Part shown: piece by piece, positions 27,347-39,587 of the stretch
Layout of the letters: every line of letters starts with the position of its first letter
Numbering within the stretch: position 1 is the stretch's first letter
Assembly: GCA_030998015.1 (NCBI GenBank)
Contig: JARWMV010000239.1
Coordinates: 992,001-1,056,000 of the forward strand
Direction: 5' to 3'
DNA length: 64,000 nucleotides
Origin: Ceratorhiza oryzae-sativae
Lineage: Eukaryota > Basidiomycota > Agaricomycetes > Cantharellales > Ceratobasidiaceae
Made by a program: the position numbers and the translations under genes
Notes under the pieces: generated by a model
What the model saw: the letters and a program-made list of their open reading frames with translations, nothing else
What the model was told of the DNA's origin: nothing
The model's database searches: none

Positions 27347-27721
27347 GTTCGCCTAGAGGAGTTGCGCTAGATTGTCGCGGAATGTCCCCGGGACTTGGTA
27401 GATGGTGATGGGGTTCGTACATTGTGCCCTCACACGAGCTCTTTATGCTGACTCGAATAACGTTATGGAACCGGGGTTAAAATCTGCTGATTCAAGGCTG
27501 TGCCGGCGAATTCGATGGCCAGGCTTGATTTAGAAGGTGTGACGCCCGCCATACGAGTTAAACGCTCGGGCATCGACCTTTCTACCCGCGCTTAGTTTTG
27601 TTTTGTTTACTCGATATGGGTCGGTGAAGGTGGGCGATAACAATGAGCGTCTATCGTTCAGTGCCTTGATTGCGTTCATCGTTGGCCATCGTTCATAGTG
27701 CAGCGCATACAAGCACTTCGC

Positions 27722-29804
27722 TTATTTGAGCCTTTGTTCTAATACTACCAACTGCTCTTCTAAACCTTGTGCTTCCTTCTTGAGAGCAGAAATAATCTCC
27801 GCTCTTCTTGTCACAATTGTTTCCATACCCTCGATCCCAGCCAACGCGGAGACAGTCACGCGCTCACGCACCATTTCTTTTAATGCGACCTTGGCAGGGA
27901 TGGGAAGCGTAAAACGACTCCAGGCACCCAAGGAAAGCGCTCACCTCACAATCCCTTTCCAAGCCTGCACATACCCTTGCCCAGTCTGCCCACCATCGTT
28001 TTTCGGCGCGTGCCCACGCGCTCTGCATCCAGCGAATCGATAGCACGCTTCCTAATAGCCCTAGTCCCACGGTTGTCCCCGCGCCAACGCTCCCAATGGC
28101 AAACAAACCAGTGGCAATCGCACCACTCCCAAGGATGCTCACCGCCGTGGTCATCACGGCAGCCTGTGCTCTTCGATGGACATCTTCGACGGGTCCTCCG
28201 GGCGCTAATAGCTGCGCGGTGCGCTGCATCAATGGTGTAGATAATGCATCAGGTCCGACGGGTGTCCGGGCATCAATTTGAGCTAGTTTGTTGGTTAAAA
28301 CTGGTGATGGTGTTGCGAGAGCCACTGCTTGATCGTAGAGCTGTTCGCGGATGCTCGAGAGACGGCCAGCGTGAAACGCAAGCTGAGTCCCTAGAGAGCC
28401 CCATGAAATTGCTTCACTGAGTGTCCCAGAGACTTCATCTGCACGCCACCATAGAGAATACCAAGGTAAACGACCAAACGCCGCGCGCACTCGCTGTTCC
28501 GCAGCCGCCACTCCTTCACGAACAGTTACAGTTCCTCGAAGTGCCGACTGATAAGCATCCGGGTAAACGGTTGATATCTTGGTCTTGAACTGGGAAAGGG
28601 GAGCGGCTGTTGATGTTAAGGCGGCTTGAGCGTCATTGATCGCCGCCTCGCAAGCCGCTAGCGTCGCCCGCGCAATATGAGTCGCTGTCCGTACAACTGA
28701 CACAGAAGTGGAGGACGAGGGCGAAGAAGGTGCTCCTAGTTCCGAGCACTTTCTGGATATTTGCTGGGCGAGTTGGGGTATTTTGGACTCGATGAGGAAT
28801 TTTTGATATCCATTGATATCGCCCTTCCCGAATGCGCTCAAACCTTGAACAGCATAGTCAGGCTTCACCACGGTCGGGCTGGTGCCGTCAAGCTGGGTCA
28901 AGGAATAAACTGCGCGGGGCGCACGTTCAGCAACTAGGATGTGAACGGATGGCGCATGCGAGAGAGTACGTAGGAGGTTCCGTAGCCCTGGTGCATCAAG
29001 CAAACGAATATTATCTGTGACAAGGATGACGTGATCACTGGAGAGGAGCGTAGGAAATGGATCCAAGCCTGATGCAAAGCATCTCAGTCCTACTATCCTG
29101 TCGATGTAAAAGTTCGACTTGCCTCGACATTCTATAATCTCTGCATTGAGACGTTCGAGCCAGTTCGACTTAAGGTTAAGATATGTCCCGTCACGAGATA
29201 TGCTATCGCTATTCCTATGTCCTAGATTCAAGACTATGCCTAAATTGATGGAAGATTGCACACTTGCCTTATTCGAATAGTGCCACCGTGAGGCGAGTCG
29301 AATCCCCACCTTTGGTGAAGCATGTTACGCTGGTTCGAGTTATTCGAAAGTGGATCGTCCAGCAGACTTGTGACGACTTCGCCCGCGCCGGACGCTTCAT
29401 CGCCCCATACTGAGGATGCTCAATACATACATGATACTGGATAGCCCTGGAGTATACATACTAGCTATCCTTATAAGCCTGCTTTTCCCAGATTCGAGTT
29501 CGTCAAAGGCAGAGCTAGCATGTTGATCCCATAATCGGCGAGATTCCATAGGCAAGGTCCGGGGTAAGAGGTCAAGGAGCGATTTTAGGACGTTTCTGGC
29601 GGCAACCCGTGGAGTAACGGTTGTCTCTGTAGATCTCCTCGAGACCCCGTTTGGAGTGGCTAGGGCAGGGGACGAAAGCCATCGTTTACAAGTATGAGAT
29701 GAATATAGTTTAGGTGGTCTTTGATGTACGCTTAGCCTAAGAGAAGTCTTGCATCGCGCTATACCCGACATTCTTGCATTGGGAGAACAGAGATGAGCGA
29801 GCAT
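27722..29804 (-). CDS. Mmc1-like mitochondrial inner membrane protein
   Basis: The N terminus (from ATG 29804, or ATG 29771) is basic, Ser-rich and without acidic residues for about 60 residues, a mitochondrial presequence. A conserved N-terminal region (WGDEASGAGEVVTSLLDDPL, RWGFDSPHGGTIRI) and a long central helical domain follow (SKIPQLAQQISRK, TVREGVAAAEQRVRAAFGRL, LPWYSLWWRADEV). Near the C terminus there is a double membrane hairpin (SILGSGAIATGLFAIG, TTVGLGLLGSVLSI), then WARAEKRWWADWARVCAGLE and a coiled-coil tail. This arrangement fits the fungal Mmc1 family, implicated in cristae shape, but I rely on memory of family layout. One intron (29215-29267) is in phase only if it starts with GC (GCAAGT), unless an alternative GTGGCA donor slightly upstream is used. 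The last exon begins VALKEMV. Confidence 0.7.
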
Positions 29805-29895
29805 GGGCGGAATGCGATCAACACGTGACTTGTGGAGCCACCAATAAATTACAAGTTCTATAGGGAATAAATACAAAACAAACAGGGCTCATCGA

Positions 29896-31036
29896 TTACT
29901 TCTTGCTCTTTCTCCAGTGCTGGAAGGTCTGCGACGCATATATCAATATCATGTCGGCTGTATATGTCTAGCTACTTGCCTCTTGGATGCTGCGACCACT
30001 CTGAATATCTATCATGCACTTCTCATCCACTACTTTCGAGTATCGGCACTCATCTAGCACGCTCTCGATCAGTTCAGGGGGCACGCAGACGACACCGTCG
30101 ATGTCAGCTACAATGAGATCTCCCGGGTGGATTTCAACTGCAGAGAACGTATTTTCGTAGCAAGTCTCAAAATCGGGACGTGGCAAGATAGTGATAGGGA
30201 CGTTTAGTGCGGAGGGTCGTGTGAACGGCGATTGGCCTGAGTTTTACACCTATAGTGAGATGGATAGTTGAAGCTCAAGAGCACTATACTCGCCTAGAGT
30301 AGAACCTCCACGAGCGAAAACAGCGAACCCGGCCGCACGGTGTTCGACAAGATCGCGAGTGCGACCGTCGATGACTACACCTTGAACTCCCCGGTATTGA
30401 GCACCAGCGGTCATCAGTCCTCCCCAGACTGCCGATTTAATATCTTGTACGTGTTAGATCGCATTTGTATAACAGAAATGAGTGCTCACTTGGGGGAGCA
30501 GAGATGACTGCAATAGATCCTGGAGGCGCAGCGTCGACAAAATGTTGAGCAGGCTTTGGAGAGTACGGGTCGTCCGCTCGGGCCATTCTATCGCTTTGTG
30601 TTAACGCAACGAAAAGCCACGGATTTAGCGGGTTTACTCACTTGACGGTGTAGGCGAACCCACAGATCTTTGTATTCTGGCCTGCCATGTCATTGGGGGA
30701 TGGCGACATCATCCTAATGTCCGGGATAAAGCCGCCACGTTGCACGGGGTTCTCTTTCGCGTTGTGCGTCAACCCAAGCTTCACCAGTGCGTCCGATATT
30801 TCACAGGTCGAAAAATCAGCAAGCTCGTGGGCGAGAACTGGCTGAGGGCTAGCGTTGGCAGGAACCTCCATAGGAGTGCTGTAGGAGCTCGAGCTATTCG
30901 AAGATGTATTGGATGGCTGTTGACGAATCGGAGGAATGTCCATAATTTGTGCACGTTGAGTTTGGCGCGAGCGAGTTGGGCGGTCGGGGCGTTTAGAGTC
31001 CCATACGAGGACGTTGTAGGAGGATCGGTTGTCCAT
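29896..31036 (-). CDS. RraA-like / HMG aldolase family protein
   Basis: The fold is shared by 4-hydroxy-4-methyl-2-oxoglutarate/4-carboxy-4-hydroxy-2-oxoadipate aldolases and by the RNase E regulator RraA; fungal members are usually annotated as aldolase or dimethylmenaquinone methyltransferase-like. Motifs seen: FSTCEISDALVKLGL at the domain start, the nucleotide-fold loop AVWGGLMTAGAQYRGVQG then VIDGRTRDLVEHR (the Arg-x-Asp catalytic pair), FARGGST, and PGDLIVADIDGVVCVPPEL. The N-terminal 70 or so residues (from MDNRSSYNVLVWDS) are a Ser/Pro/Thr-rich extension not found in bacterial members; a shorter start at MDIPP is possible. The last exon ends TFQHWRKSKK, reached only through an intron at 29929-29979 that starts GCAAGT. 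A GT donor one base later would give an atypical tail. Function beyond the fold is not certain. Confidence 0.8.
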
Positions 31037-32098
31037 GGGTCGGTGGTGTGCCAAACGATAGTATAGTTAGGAGCGATGAATAGTAAATATAAAAGAAAGA
31101 CGATTCACGAAAGACGGGTGCCGACAGTGATGGGCAGAGACCTCCGTTTATATGGGGACTAAAACTCTGAAATTGGCGACCCACTGCCAGAACAGACGCG
31201 CCACGAGTGGGGTAGTCACCGGTAACAGTACATCGGGCTGTGAGTCTAACACATCTTGTCCCGAAGATGGAGATTCTATACCTTGGGAATAGGATGGGCA
31301 CAAGTGGCCTTAGATTTGGGAAAGAGCAAGTAACTCCGATCAGGATTGCGATTCTTAATCAAAGTTTGAAACAGTTAATAGTGATTGCGCGTGACATGGT
31401 GTTATCGTACTGGGCGTTTCGGTGGGCCGGAGACGGGCAAGCTTGATGGTCAGTCGTCCGAGCACGCACACCGCCTCGAGTCACTGCAGAGGCGAGCGGG
31501 TTGTTCAATAACCGTATCAAGAAGGTGCTCGAGTCAAATAGTAGGTTATGCCAAGAGCCCAGATAGGCCCAATGTAGCCGACCGTATTGTAGCCCGAGGA
31601 AGGAAACTTACCAAAACAGGTAGTGTGGTGCTGATCGGGTCCTCCGTAACCGCGTAGTCCGATGGAGGTCGGCTAATCGCTATATCCAGGGAGTCACAGC
31701 AAGCGTTGGTTAATTTCAGCAGCGGTCCTCGAGAGTCGTGCTAGCGGTGTACTGTACTTGGATGTGCTACTGAACAATCAAGTTTCCACACAGTATCCAC
31801 GAGTGCCGCCCGAATTCCGACTGGTGTCGGTGTCCGCACAAGGCACGGCGAGGACCGCCTTGTCGTCATAGCCGGTGGCGGTGTTCCAGCTCGAAGCGCC
31901 GAACGTCACAATCATATGCAAAGCAGTAATCCCTCGATGTGCACTGCCTCTGTCTCTGGCATATCGGGATATATGATCGGCATTCCCAAACGAGGAATAC
32001 ATTAATCACTGTCATCGAGGCTCGTCTGGTGAGCCTCCGGGATTTGCTTGGGGCGCATAAGGACAGGGCACCGGCGAGGCTCTTACATTCCAACTCGT
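31037..32098. other. intergenic region, no gene seen
   Basis: About 1 kb between the RraA-like gene start and the ALG11 stop, both on the minus strand. No open frame here has recognisable motifs or splice support; the left part is the promoter of the RraA-like gene. Confidence 0.5.
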
Positions 32099-34204
32099 TT
32101 ACTGTATTTGCACATTTCGAATCGCGGATTCCCATCCACGAGCCCATCCCAGCTCAAACTCTTCGGTTGAGAAACGCTCTATTGCCAAGGCACGCGCACG
32201 TTGCCTCATAGACAGTGCTTCCGCGTCGGGGAGCGACAGAGCTTGGTGAAACGCTTCAGCAAATGACATTGGGTCAGTTGCGTGATAGCCTGTGTGTAAA
32301 CGCGCATAAATCAACCATTCTGGGCAGTCGAGTTAGCCATTTACCGGTTGCTTCATTATTATAAGGCACGACTATGTCGTTCAAAGGTCCACCCGATGCG
32401 TGTACAACTGGTATCAGTCCGGCGGCCTGAATCACCGGATCGTTAGTTACCTATAATGCACATAGGTAACTTGACTTGCCATGAATTCGACCACGTTGAT
32501 GCCAAAATGTTCGTCCACCATCGTGTTGGTACCTATTGACGCTCGGGCAAGCCAGCTGAGCACAACCCCATACGAAGCATTGACAACGAATTCCACTGAT
32601 TGCTGGAACCAAGAATCGGTGACTCGGGTCGGATTATCAGGAGTAATGCGATCAAACCTCAAGCTTGAGCTCTGTGACAAGCCTCTGCAACGCCGTGACT
32701 CGCTCCGCGTCCGAGGCGTTTCTGCTACTTCCCAGCAAAACCAGCCGAACACCCTCTGTCCTATACTCCGGGTGTGCTTCAAACAGTCGCGCAAGTGAGT
32801 AGATCTGTTTAGCTTGGTCTTTCTCGGGTCTGTCGTACGGTTAGATCCGACGTAAACGTTGAGCGGCTCAGAACTTACCTGAATTGAGCAAGGCTCATGA
32901 TAATCCTCTCACGATGTTCTAGTGGAAAGGCGCTCATAGCTTTCGTGTCGCACGGTGGATAAACAATTGTAGAAACTCGCTTTGCGCTTCCTATGGCAAA
33001 TCAGGAGCAGTCTAAAAACTTCTAGAAAGACACACTTGACAAGGGGCCAACGGAACCCAGCAGATAATCTACGTGATTCTTCGTCCATGAAGAATTGACC
33101 ATGATCGTCTGGGCTCGACGTAGACTCATAGAATAAGCCGCGGCAAAAATATTGTAATAACTACCCAAAGCTGGACATTAATGGCATGCAAAGACACCCG
33201 ATGGGGGAACATACATTAATTTGGCATAAGTGCGTAAGGTACTGTTGGCGACGCCACTAGCATTGTTGTATTGGGACGTCCGCGACTTGACTCGTGCAAG
33301 CATATCGGTCGAGATGGTCGGATAATGTACATATGCCGCTAAGCCATAACAGGCTCAGTACGTGGCAGAATTCCGACCCAGAAAGACTCACACACTGGCG
33401 TGCGACCCCTGGATAACCAACGTACAATGTGGAACGTAAACGCATACCCCATTGTATCTACCGCGACAGATATGGTAAATTGATTATTAAAGCAAGAGCC
33501 CCCATAAAAGTAAATCTCACCAATAAAAACGTCCGGCACTGCACCCCGCATAGCCTCGTGTACTAGCCCCATTGAACCCAGGCTCTGACCGATTAAAGTG
33601 AATCGTGGCCAAGTGGAGTCTTCGACTAGCCACCTGTGGTTCAAAAAAACAAAGGCCAACGATTCGGGATCAAGAGTAATATCAAAGCGCGTCTATCCAT
33701 CACACAGCTCGAGTCAAGAGATAGCCGCACGTCGACGATTGCGCTAACCTTGACTTTGGAAATAATTTCCTCCTTTGTAGCGTCGGTGTCGCCAGTGTAC
33801 ACGACACTGAACACGTGGCTATTCGTGCGCTGCAGATAGGCAATAGCGGCCCACAAGACTCGTTCGCCGCCGCCACCGGAGTTGCTGTCACCAGAGTCAT
33901 TGAGTCATTGTACCTCCCAGAGATCGGATGAGAGAGCAAGGTACCAGTAAGGGTGGAAAAATCCGACAACCAAGGAGCCTTTGGGTCGATGAGAAACCAG
34001 CCTCCGTTTTTGCCCCGTGCCAGTCGCATATACGGCGTTAGCGTGGTATCGGAGAATGAACGATATGGTGATGATAATTAAAGCAAGAATCCATATCACC
34101 ATCATACTCAACGGGAGATGGTGGTGGGTGAGAACAGCGCTTGATGAGCTGCCACATAAATGACTCGGAATTTGTTTTGACAAACGACTCAAGAAAGTAA
34201 GCAT
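32099..34204 (-). CDS. ALG11: GDP-mannose:Man3GlcNAc2-PP-dolichol alpha-1,2-mannosyltransferase
   Basis: Adds the fourth and fifth mannoses to the lipid-linked oligosaccharide on the cytosolic face of the ER. The N-terminal membrane helix (MMVIWILALIIITISFIL) is followed by [20 protein letters not shown], formed across an intron, then HVFSVVYTGDTDATKEEI, GAVPDVFIDTMGYAFTF, AYVHYPTISTDML, MVNSSWTK, a GT-B C-terminal half with SLAQFRPEKDQ, ASYGVVLSWLARASIG, DEHFGINVVEFM, AAGLIPVVHASGGPL and YNNEATGYHATDP, and the tail ELGWARGWESAI. About ten exons. The join VEFM/AAGLIPVV, invariant in the family, requires the intron 32427-32479 to begin GCAAGT (GC-AG intron). The nearest GT donor would insert three extra residues in this motif. 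Stop TAA at 32099. Confidence 0.93.
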
Positions 34205-34309
34205 TCGACGATAAGCTAAACCCAACACCCGAAAATATCACACATTTTAGAATCGCTTTGCCTGTCACTATGTCTTCTCTTCAAGCAAAAACTTCAGATC
34301 TGGACGAGT

Positions 34310-35357
34310 TTACATGACAACACACTGATCATCGGTCTCCAGCCGGCGGGTGACTTCGTTGGAATCCATACCACGCTCGCCTTGGCCGCCGAGCTGAACA
34401 ATCAATACGCCTGCATTCTGACGATCGATGTGGGCGTTAAGTTGATACCTACATTGTAATGAAGGTCAAAGGTTTGGCCATCGGGCTGTGATACTAGCAC
34501 TTACTTGACCATAAGCTCCTCGATTGCCGGCTTGAGTTTAGCAACATGCCCCTGGGAGTGCAAGCCCTTTCCAACAATGATACGAATCTGACTATCGCCT
34601 CGATTTTGCGCAGCCTGAATTGCAGATTCAGTCCTAGCAATTGCTTCCTTTACGTATAAACCTAAATATTGATCGGTTAGACATCTACAGCGATATATAG
34701 CATGCAACGCACCATGCAAGTCCAACTCGTCCGGCGCAGAATCCATATTAACCTCTGTATCACGTTAGACATCGTTGATAAACCTGCCCCATATTGGTTT
34801 AACAACATACGTTGAAATATCCAGTCACTGGCTTCTTGATTTAAACGCTCCATTTCAGCCTTGTGACGTTTTCCTTCATTGGACAGATGCTTTGCTTCAG
34901 CACCATCCCCTCGCTGGTACGCTTCTTGAGACGCGTCAAATGCCTTGGCCATAGCATCTCCTTCCTCACGAGCTCGAGTGCGAAGTTGCTGGTAGTGTGG
35001 GTTTGCTTGGGCTTGTGCATTCTGTACAACGCGCCTCAGGTAAAAACAGAGACTGAGGCACCACATAGAAGCTTACTTACATCGTCTATACGTGCACTGT
35101 ATGATTTACTAGGTTTTTGTTGGCTGGGGTGGTGTTGTTGCTGAGGAGGGTAGGGGTGTTGCTGCTGGGTGTGATGAGGTTTGTGGGGCTGTTGCTCCCA
35201 TCTCTGAGGTTCAGGCTGAGGTTGGGGTACTGCTCCAGGAGGTTTCTGCCAAGCAGACGGTTGTTGTTGTTGCTGCTGTTGCTGCCCTTCATCCTGTTTT
35301 CCTGAACCACATAGGATCGTTTGTATAATCTGAAGGAGACTCTTCGAGGAGACCCAT
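34310..35357 (-). CDS. DUF1771-Smr domain protein with Gln-rich N terminus
   Basis: The C-terminal Smr domain is clear: LDLHGLYVKEAIARTESAI, then IRIIVGKGLHSQGHVAKLKP and a tail GVLIVQLGGQGER. The preceding DUF1771 helix is NPHYQQLRTRAREEGDAMA through KRHKAEMERLNQEASDWIF. Smr domains bind and often cut nucleic acids; fungal members of this layout (Cue2/SPBC-type) act on mRNA. The LDLHG motif is intact. The N-terminal 70 residues are low complexity, with a run of about eight Gln and many Pro/His. The start is inferred: exon 1 appears to be only ATGG, joined by a 52-base intron (GTCTCC...TTCAG) to a frame reading GKQDEGQQQ, since without it the start frame hits a stop. Several introns separate the domains. 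Confidence 0.85.
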
Positions 35358-35598
35358 GATGGCGGTCAAAAGTGGAAGTGATGTGTTTGCTTCCCGAAAG
35401 ACATGTGTCTCATGAGAAGCGCTTGGCTATCGGGAAGTAACTGCTGCATTACTCGCATCAGCGGAATTATTTGAATTCGGAGAGTGCCCGATGTAAATAG
35501 CCCTGACGTCACAGCCACCCACCGGAACTCGGTCACTGGTGAGCCGTCTCGATTTCAGTCTACGAGCCCCCACACCCTCTCCACCACCATATATACAC

Positions 35599-37148
35599 AT
35601 GCCATTGACGATTTTTTCGATCCTATCAGCAACTGCCCTCACGTTGGGCCTCTTTTATCATTCCTACGTAGCTCCTTTTGTTGAATCTGTGGGAGTTTTC
35701 CGAGCCGTTGAGCCCTTCAATCATGAGCAATGCGAAGCGGTGGAAGGTAAATACTAAGGCGTATACAAGGACATCTTCTTTAGATTCCTAACTTAAATTT
35801 CAAGGTCTTCAGGCTTGCGAGAGTGAGTTAAATGCTACGGTCATCGGCTTAAGCCCATCTATTTGCCTCAGAATTAGTCGTCCATCCATCAGGCCTCGTC
35901 TACCTCGCCTGCGCCTCTTCGCCATACTCTCGCACAGTATGGATGCCAACTCTGGACCATCTCAACGCGACCGCTCTACGTGGCATCCCCGCCAAAGACT
36001 ATGTAGCGACTTACGAGCCCACTTCACGCAAGTCACGAGGCTAAACATTCTGGGGCTAGTTGATCCTCGTGGGCTAAATGTCCACGGATGGATGTGGTTT
36101 CCGACGAGAACGATCCGTCCCTGGTTTGGATCTACTGGTAAACCATCGACCACCCCTAGATCCCACATCGGATGCTACCGAGATTGGGGCAGACTCTGTG
36201 ATTGAAGTATTCAAAACTCAGCTCAATTCAAATTCAATCAAATGGGTGAAAACGGTCAGTGATTCTAAAATTATCGTCACGCCAAACGACATCGTTGGTG
36301 GATCAAACGGGAAGGAGTTTTGGTTCACGAATGACCATGGGGTTAAGGTCGGAATGGTGCGCATATAACCACCTCTTATACCCGATTTGGTTTAATTTGT
36401 TATTTTTCAGTCGAGAAAACTACACACGTATTGCAAGTGAGGTCCACGTCCGTTGGGTACTGTCAAGTGAATACAGGGTGCAAAACTGCTGCGGATAACC
36501 TGTACTCCAGCAATGGGATAATTCGGGTGGTTTTACAAAACCGAAATGTAGAGCGTGACTTGAGTTACTTTAGGATAAATCTGGAAGATTCTGGGTTGGT
36601 AGTAGTACTGGTGGATTTATTACGATCCACGAGCTTCAACCCGACAATACGCTAGTCCCCGGAGAGGTAATCAAGATAGGTATGGTTGTATAGCGTAAAA
36701 TTAGTTGTTTGAACTCAATGACTGTCACCTAGGGCGGGCAATAGATAATTTGAGCTTGTCTTCTGACGGCTCAATCGTTGCTGCTGCGTTTCCTCAAGGA
36801 TTGCAGTTTATTACAAAAGCAGTGAAAGACGTGAACCTGCCATCTCCAGTTTCCGCAGTTAGAATCTCAAAAGATGCTGGCGAAAGCTACAAGGTTGAAA
36901 AGGTGCGCCGAAAACACATGATTGACGACTTTTCCTCATGCATAACGAAAGATATACGAGTCCGATGGGTCTATGTTGGGCTCTGCTGCCACTACGGCCG
37001 CAATGTATTATGACAAGCTGTATCTTCATGGTGGGTAGTACTGAAGAAACTTGTGCTTCATACTAAGCCACCGATCGCCTGTTTAGGTCTTATGGGCCGT
37101 CGAATGCTCATTTGTAAAATTTCGATCGAAAAGATTGTGCGGATGTAG
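35599..37148 (+). pseudogene. paraoxonase-like gene, copy A, frame-disrupted
   Basis: This is the left member of a tandem pair with the gene at 37661. It has the same layout: an N-terminal membrane anchor (MPLTIFSILSATALTLGLF), LQACEKLVVHPSGLVYLACA, WMPTLDHLNATALRG, DPRGLNVHG, VTPNDIVGG, FWFTNDHG, VGYCQVNTGCKTAA, GGFITIHELQPDNTLVPGE, NLSLSSDGSIVAAAFP and a final GRRMLICKI ending at a TAG (37146-37148). The family is a six-bladed calcium-dependent lactonase/arylesterase related to serum paraoxonase. Four single-base losses relative to copy B break the frame near 36032, 36087, 36134 and 36431; three of them in 100 bases restore the overall frame. Either the gene is decaying or the sequence has errors; all splice sites and the rest of the frame are intact, and similar one-base losses occur in unrelated neighbours. 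Confidence 0.75.
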
Positions 37149-37660
37149 GCTCGCTAGATCGCGCCAAACTACTTTTATGAATTCCAAGTATGATTCGCAG
37201 CGGCTTGAGCCAACAATGAATAGCAAGTCTCGATGTCAAATGTGTGTTAGGTATATGCGCTTCGACCACTCCAATGCTCTCGGGTATTCCATCTCGCGTA
37301 AAGCCGGCAATGAGAGCCGGCCGAGGGGCCTCGAGGAAAGGGTTGTTGCATAATTGGTATGACATACGTGTGAATTAACCGCCCATCGCGGCTAATGCAA
37401 GCGGAATTATACCCTATGAAGGCAACTACTTCTGCGCCCATCTATGGGTTATGCCTCAATATACGACCAATCATGGACGCAAGCGTGACCTTCACACAAG
37501 TGGGCCGAATCTATGATATACAAATGTTCTTCTCCCGCTAAACTCGAGATCTTTAGCCGCTCCACAAGGAAGATTATAAGAGTATAAGATGAAGCCAGTG
37601 ACGACACTCTCGCGTTTAACCCTTCCCTTCTCTTCATCCGTGGGCAGGATTTCCATAATA
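37149..37660. other. intergenic spacer of the paraoxonase pair
   Basis: About 510 bases between copy A and copy B; it holds the promoter of copy B. No gene or clear element was seen. Confidence 0.5.
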
Positions 37661-39233
37661 ATGCCGCAATCAACATTGGTATATGCGGCCGGTTTGCTCG
37701 CTTTGCTGGCTACCTTTTTTCAAGTATTTTTCAAAGGGGCAAACATAGATTATCAGCCCGCCCCGCTGAATCAAGACACATGCACGGCCGTCCCTGGTGT
37801 GTTATCTATAAATCCCAGTAGTCTTGCTCTCTAACGTTTGAGCCCGTGGTAGAACTCAAGGCTTGTGAAAGTAAGCACTCATGATGTAATGAAGTTATAC
37901 GGAATTTGACAGATGAGTCACACGCACAGAAATTAGCATACTTCCGTCGGGGCTTATGTATCTCGCCTGCGCGGGTACTATCGAGTCCCGGATTACGTGG
38001 ATGCCAACTCTTGATGCGCTGAACGCAACTGCCCTTCGTTCTCAATCTCTCCGCGATTATGTGGCCACCTATGACATCAACACTGGAAAGATCGTAAAAC
38101 TCGAGACCAAAGGCTTCACAGAACCGCGCGGTCTGAATGTACATGGGATGGATGTTGTTGCCGACCAGAACGAGTCCAACACGCTCTGGATTTACATGGT
38201 TAATCATAGACCACCTGTCGACCATCTCACAGATGCTCAGGCGTCTGGTGCTAATTCGGTTATCGAAATATTCAGGACGGCTCATGGTGCAAACTATATG
38301 GAATGGGTTCAAACAGTTGAGGACCCCAAAGTGATTGTGACACCAAATGATATTGTTGGAGGAGCCAATGGGGAAGAATTTTGGTTCACCAATGACAACG
38401 GGTATAAAACTGGGATCGTGAGTGGGTAATCCGCGAAATATAGGAGATGTGCCTAATATGGGCAACGGAATAGATGCGGACGTTGGCCGCAAAGTTGTTG
38501 CTCAAAGACACATTTGTTGGTTACTGTCATGTCGTAAAAGGGTGCAAAATTGCCTCTGTGCTGCTTCAAGCGAGCAACGGGATTGTTCGGGTGAGTTGAC
38601 TTTGTTTGCATTGATATATGCGATGTATTATTAGAAACTCGACCGTAGGCATCTGATGGATCCATACTTGTTGGCAACTATCGCGTTGGAAAATTAACTG
38701 TACACAAGGAAAGAAGTGACAAAACTCTTGAATTCATTGAAGAGATCAAGACAGGTTGGCACTTCGTACTCCGACACGCGATGGGTGGGTTAAACTACTA
38801 GTTTTCAGGGCTTCCTCTCGATAACTTGGCACTATCGGCCGACGGCTCTATCGTCGCTGCCGCATTCCCGAATCCTCACCTGATACTTGCGGCCGCGAGA
38901 AATGTCAGCCAAACGGTCCAGAGCGCCGTATTGTCTATTGCCAAAGCACGGGACGGCAAGTACGCTGTCGAAAAGGTGGGCTATTCTGCACTAAAGCAGT
39001 TAACGGAAAATATTTTATAATTAACTTAAATTAGATATACGAAGACGAAGGTCAGATGGGATCCTTCGCTACGACCGCGGCGATGCACAAAGATACAGTT
39101 TTCATCCATGGTGAGTTGGAGGCGTGGGCGAATGTCGGTGCTTCAACTAAAGCGAATATGGCTTATCTCTCTTCGTGTGACAGGGCTGATGGCGCACCGA
39201 ATGCTCGCTTGTAGGATCCCCCTGCCAAGATAG
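37661..39233 (+). CDS. paraoxonase-like lactonase/arylesterase, copy B
   Basis: Intact member of the tandem pair. The N terminus (MPQSTLVYAAGLLALLATFFQ) is an uncleaved-type signal anchor as in paraoxonases, so the enzyme would face the ER lumen or the outside. The body reads ELKACEKISILPSG, LMYLACAG, WMPTLDALNATAL, DYVATYDINTGKIV, EPRGLNVHGMDVVADQNES, TLWIYMVNHRPPV, VIVTPNDIVGG, EFWFTNDNGYKTG, TFVGYCHVVKGCKIAS, SDGSILVGNYRVGKLTVH, LSADGSIVAAAFP and a C-terminal GLMAHRMLACRIPLPR. The PNDI and FTNDN/H motifs correspond to the calcium-binding Asn/Asp residues of PON1. Nine or so exons with canonical introns; last exon 39182-39233. Copies A and B diverge clearly, so the duplication is not recent. 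The natural substrate is unknown. Confidence 0.85.
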
Positions 39234-39587
39234 TGTTGAATAGGGGGAAGGTCTGGACGATGTCGTGGCGCTTATCCGCGATGGGAACAGTCTGCCTCAC
39301 GTGACTATTTTACTAAATATGAACAACTTCCATGACATTTACATTATACGCACACCTGATAAGCCTTCGGCCTTCGGTAGGGCTCAAAGATAAGGAGCCC
39401 TGCGAATGAACTTTATCTCCCGGATGTATGCCTCGGTTCTCCGAAGCTAGGCGTTTGCTGAGTTGGAGAACGCCGAAATGTGCCGCTTATCGTGCAGGGA
39501 ATACTATGCCCCGCGTCGAAGCTAGGAACCACAGCACTTTATAAGACTCATGGTCTCTAACCGAACTCGCCCGAAGAATCTGCTAAG
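39234..39587. other. intergenic region before DUR3
   Basis: About 350 bases with no gene; it contains the DUR3 promoter. No TATA box is obvious; short direct repeats of GAAGCTAGG occur near 39445 and 39520. Confidence 0.4.
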
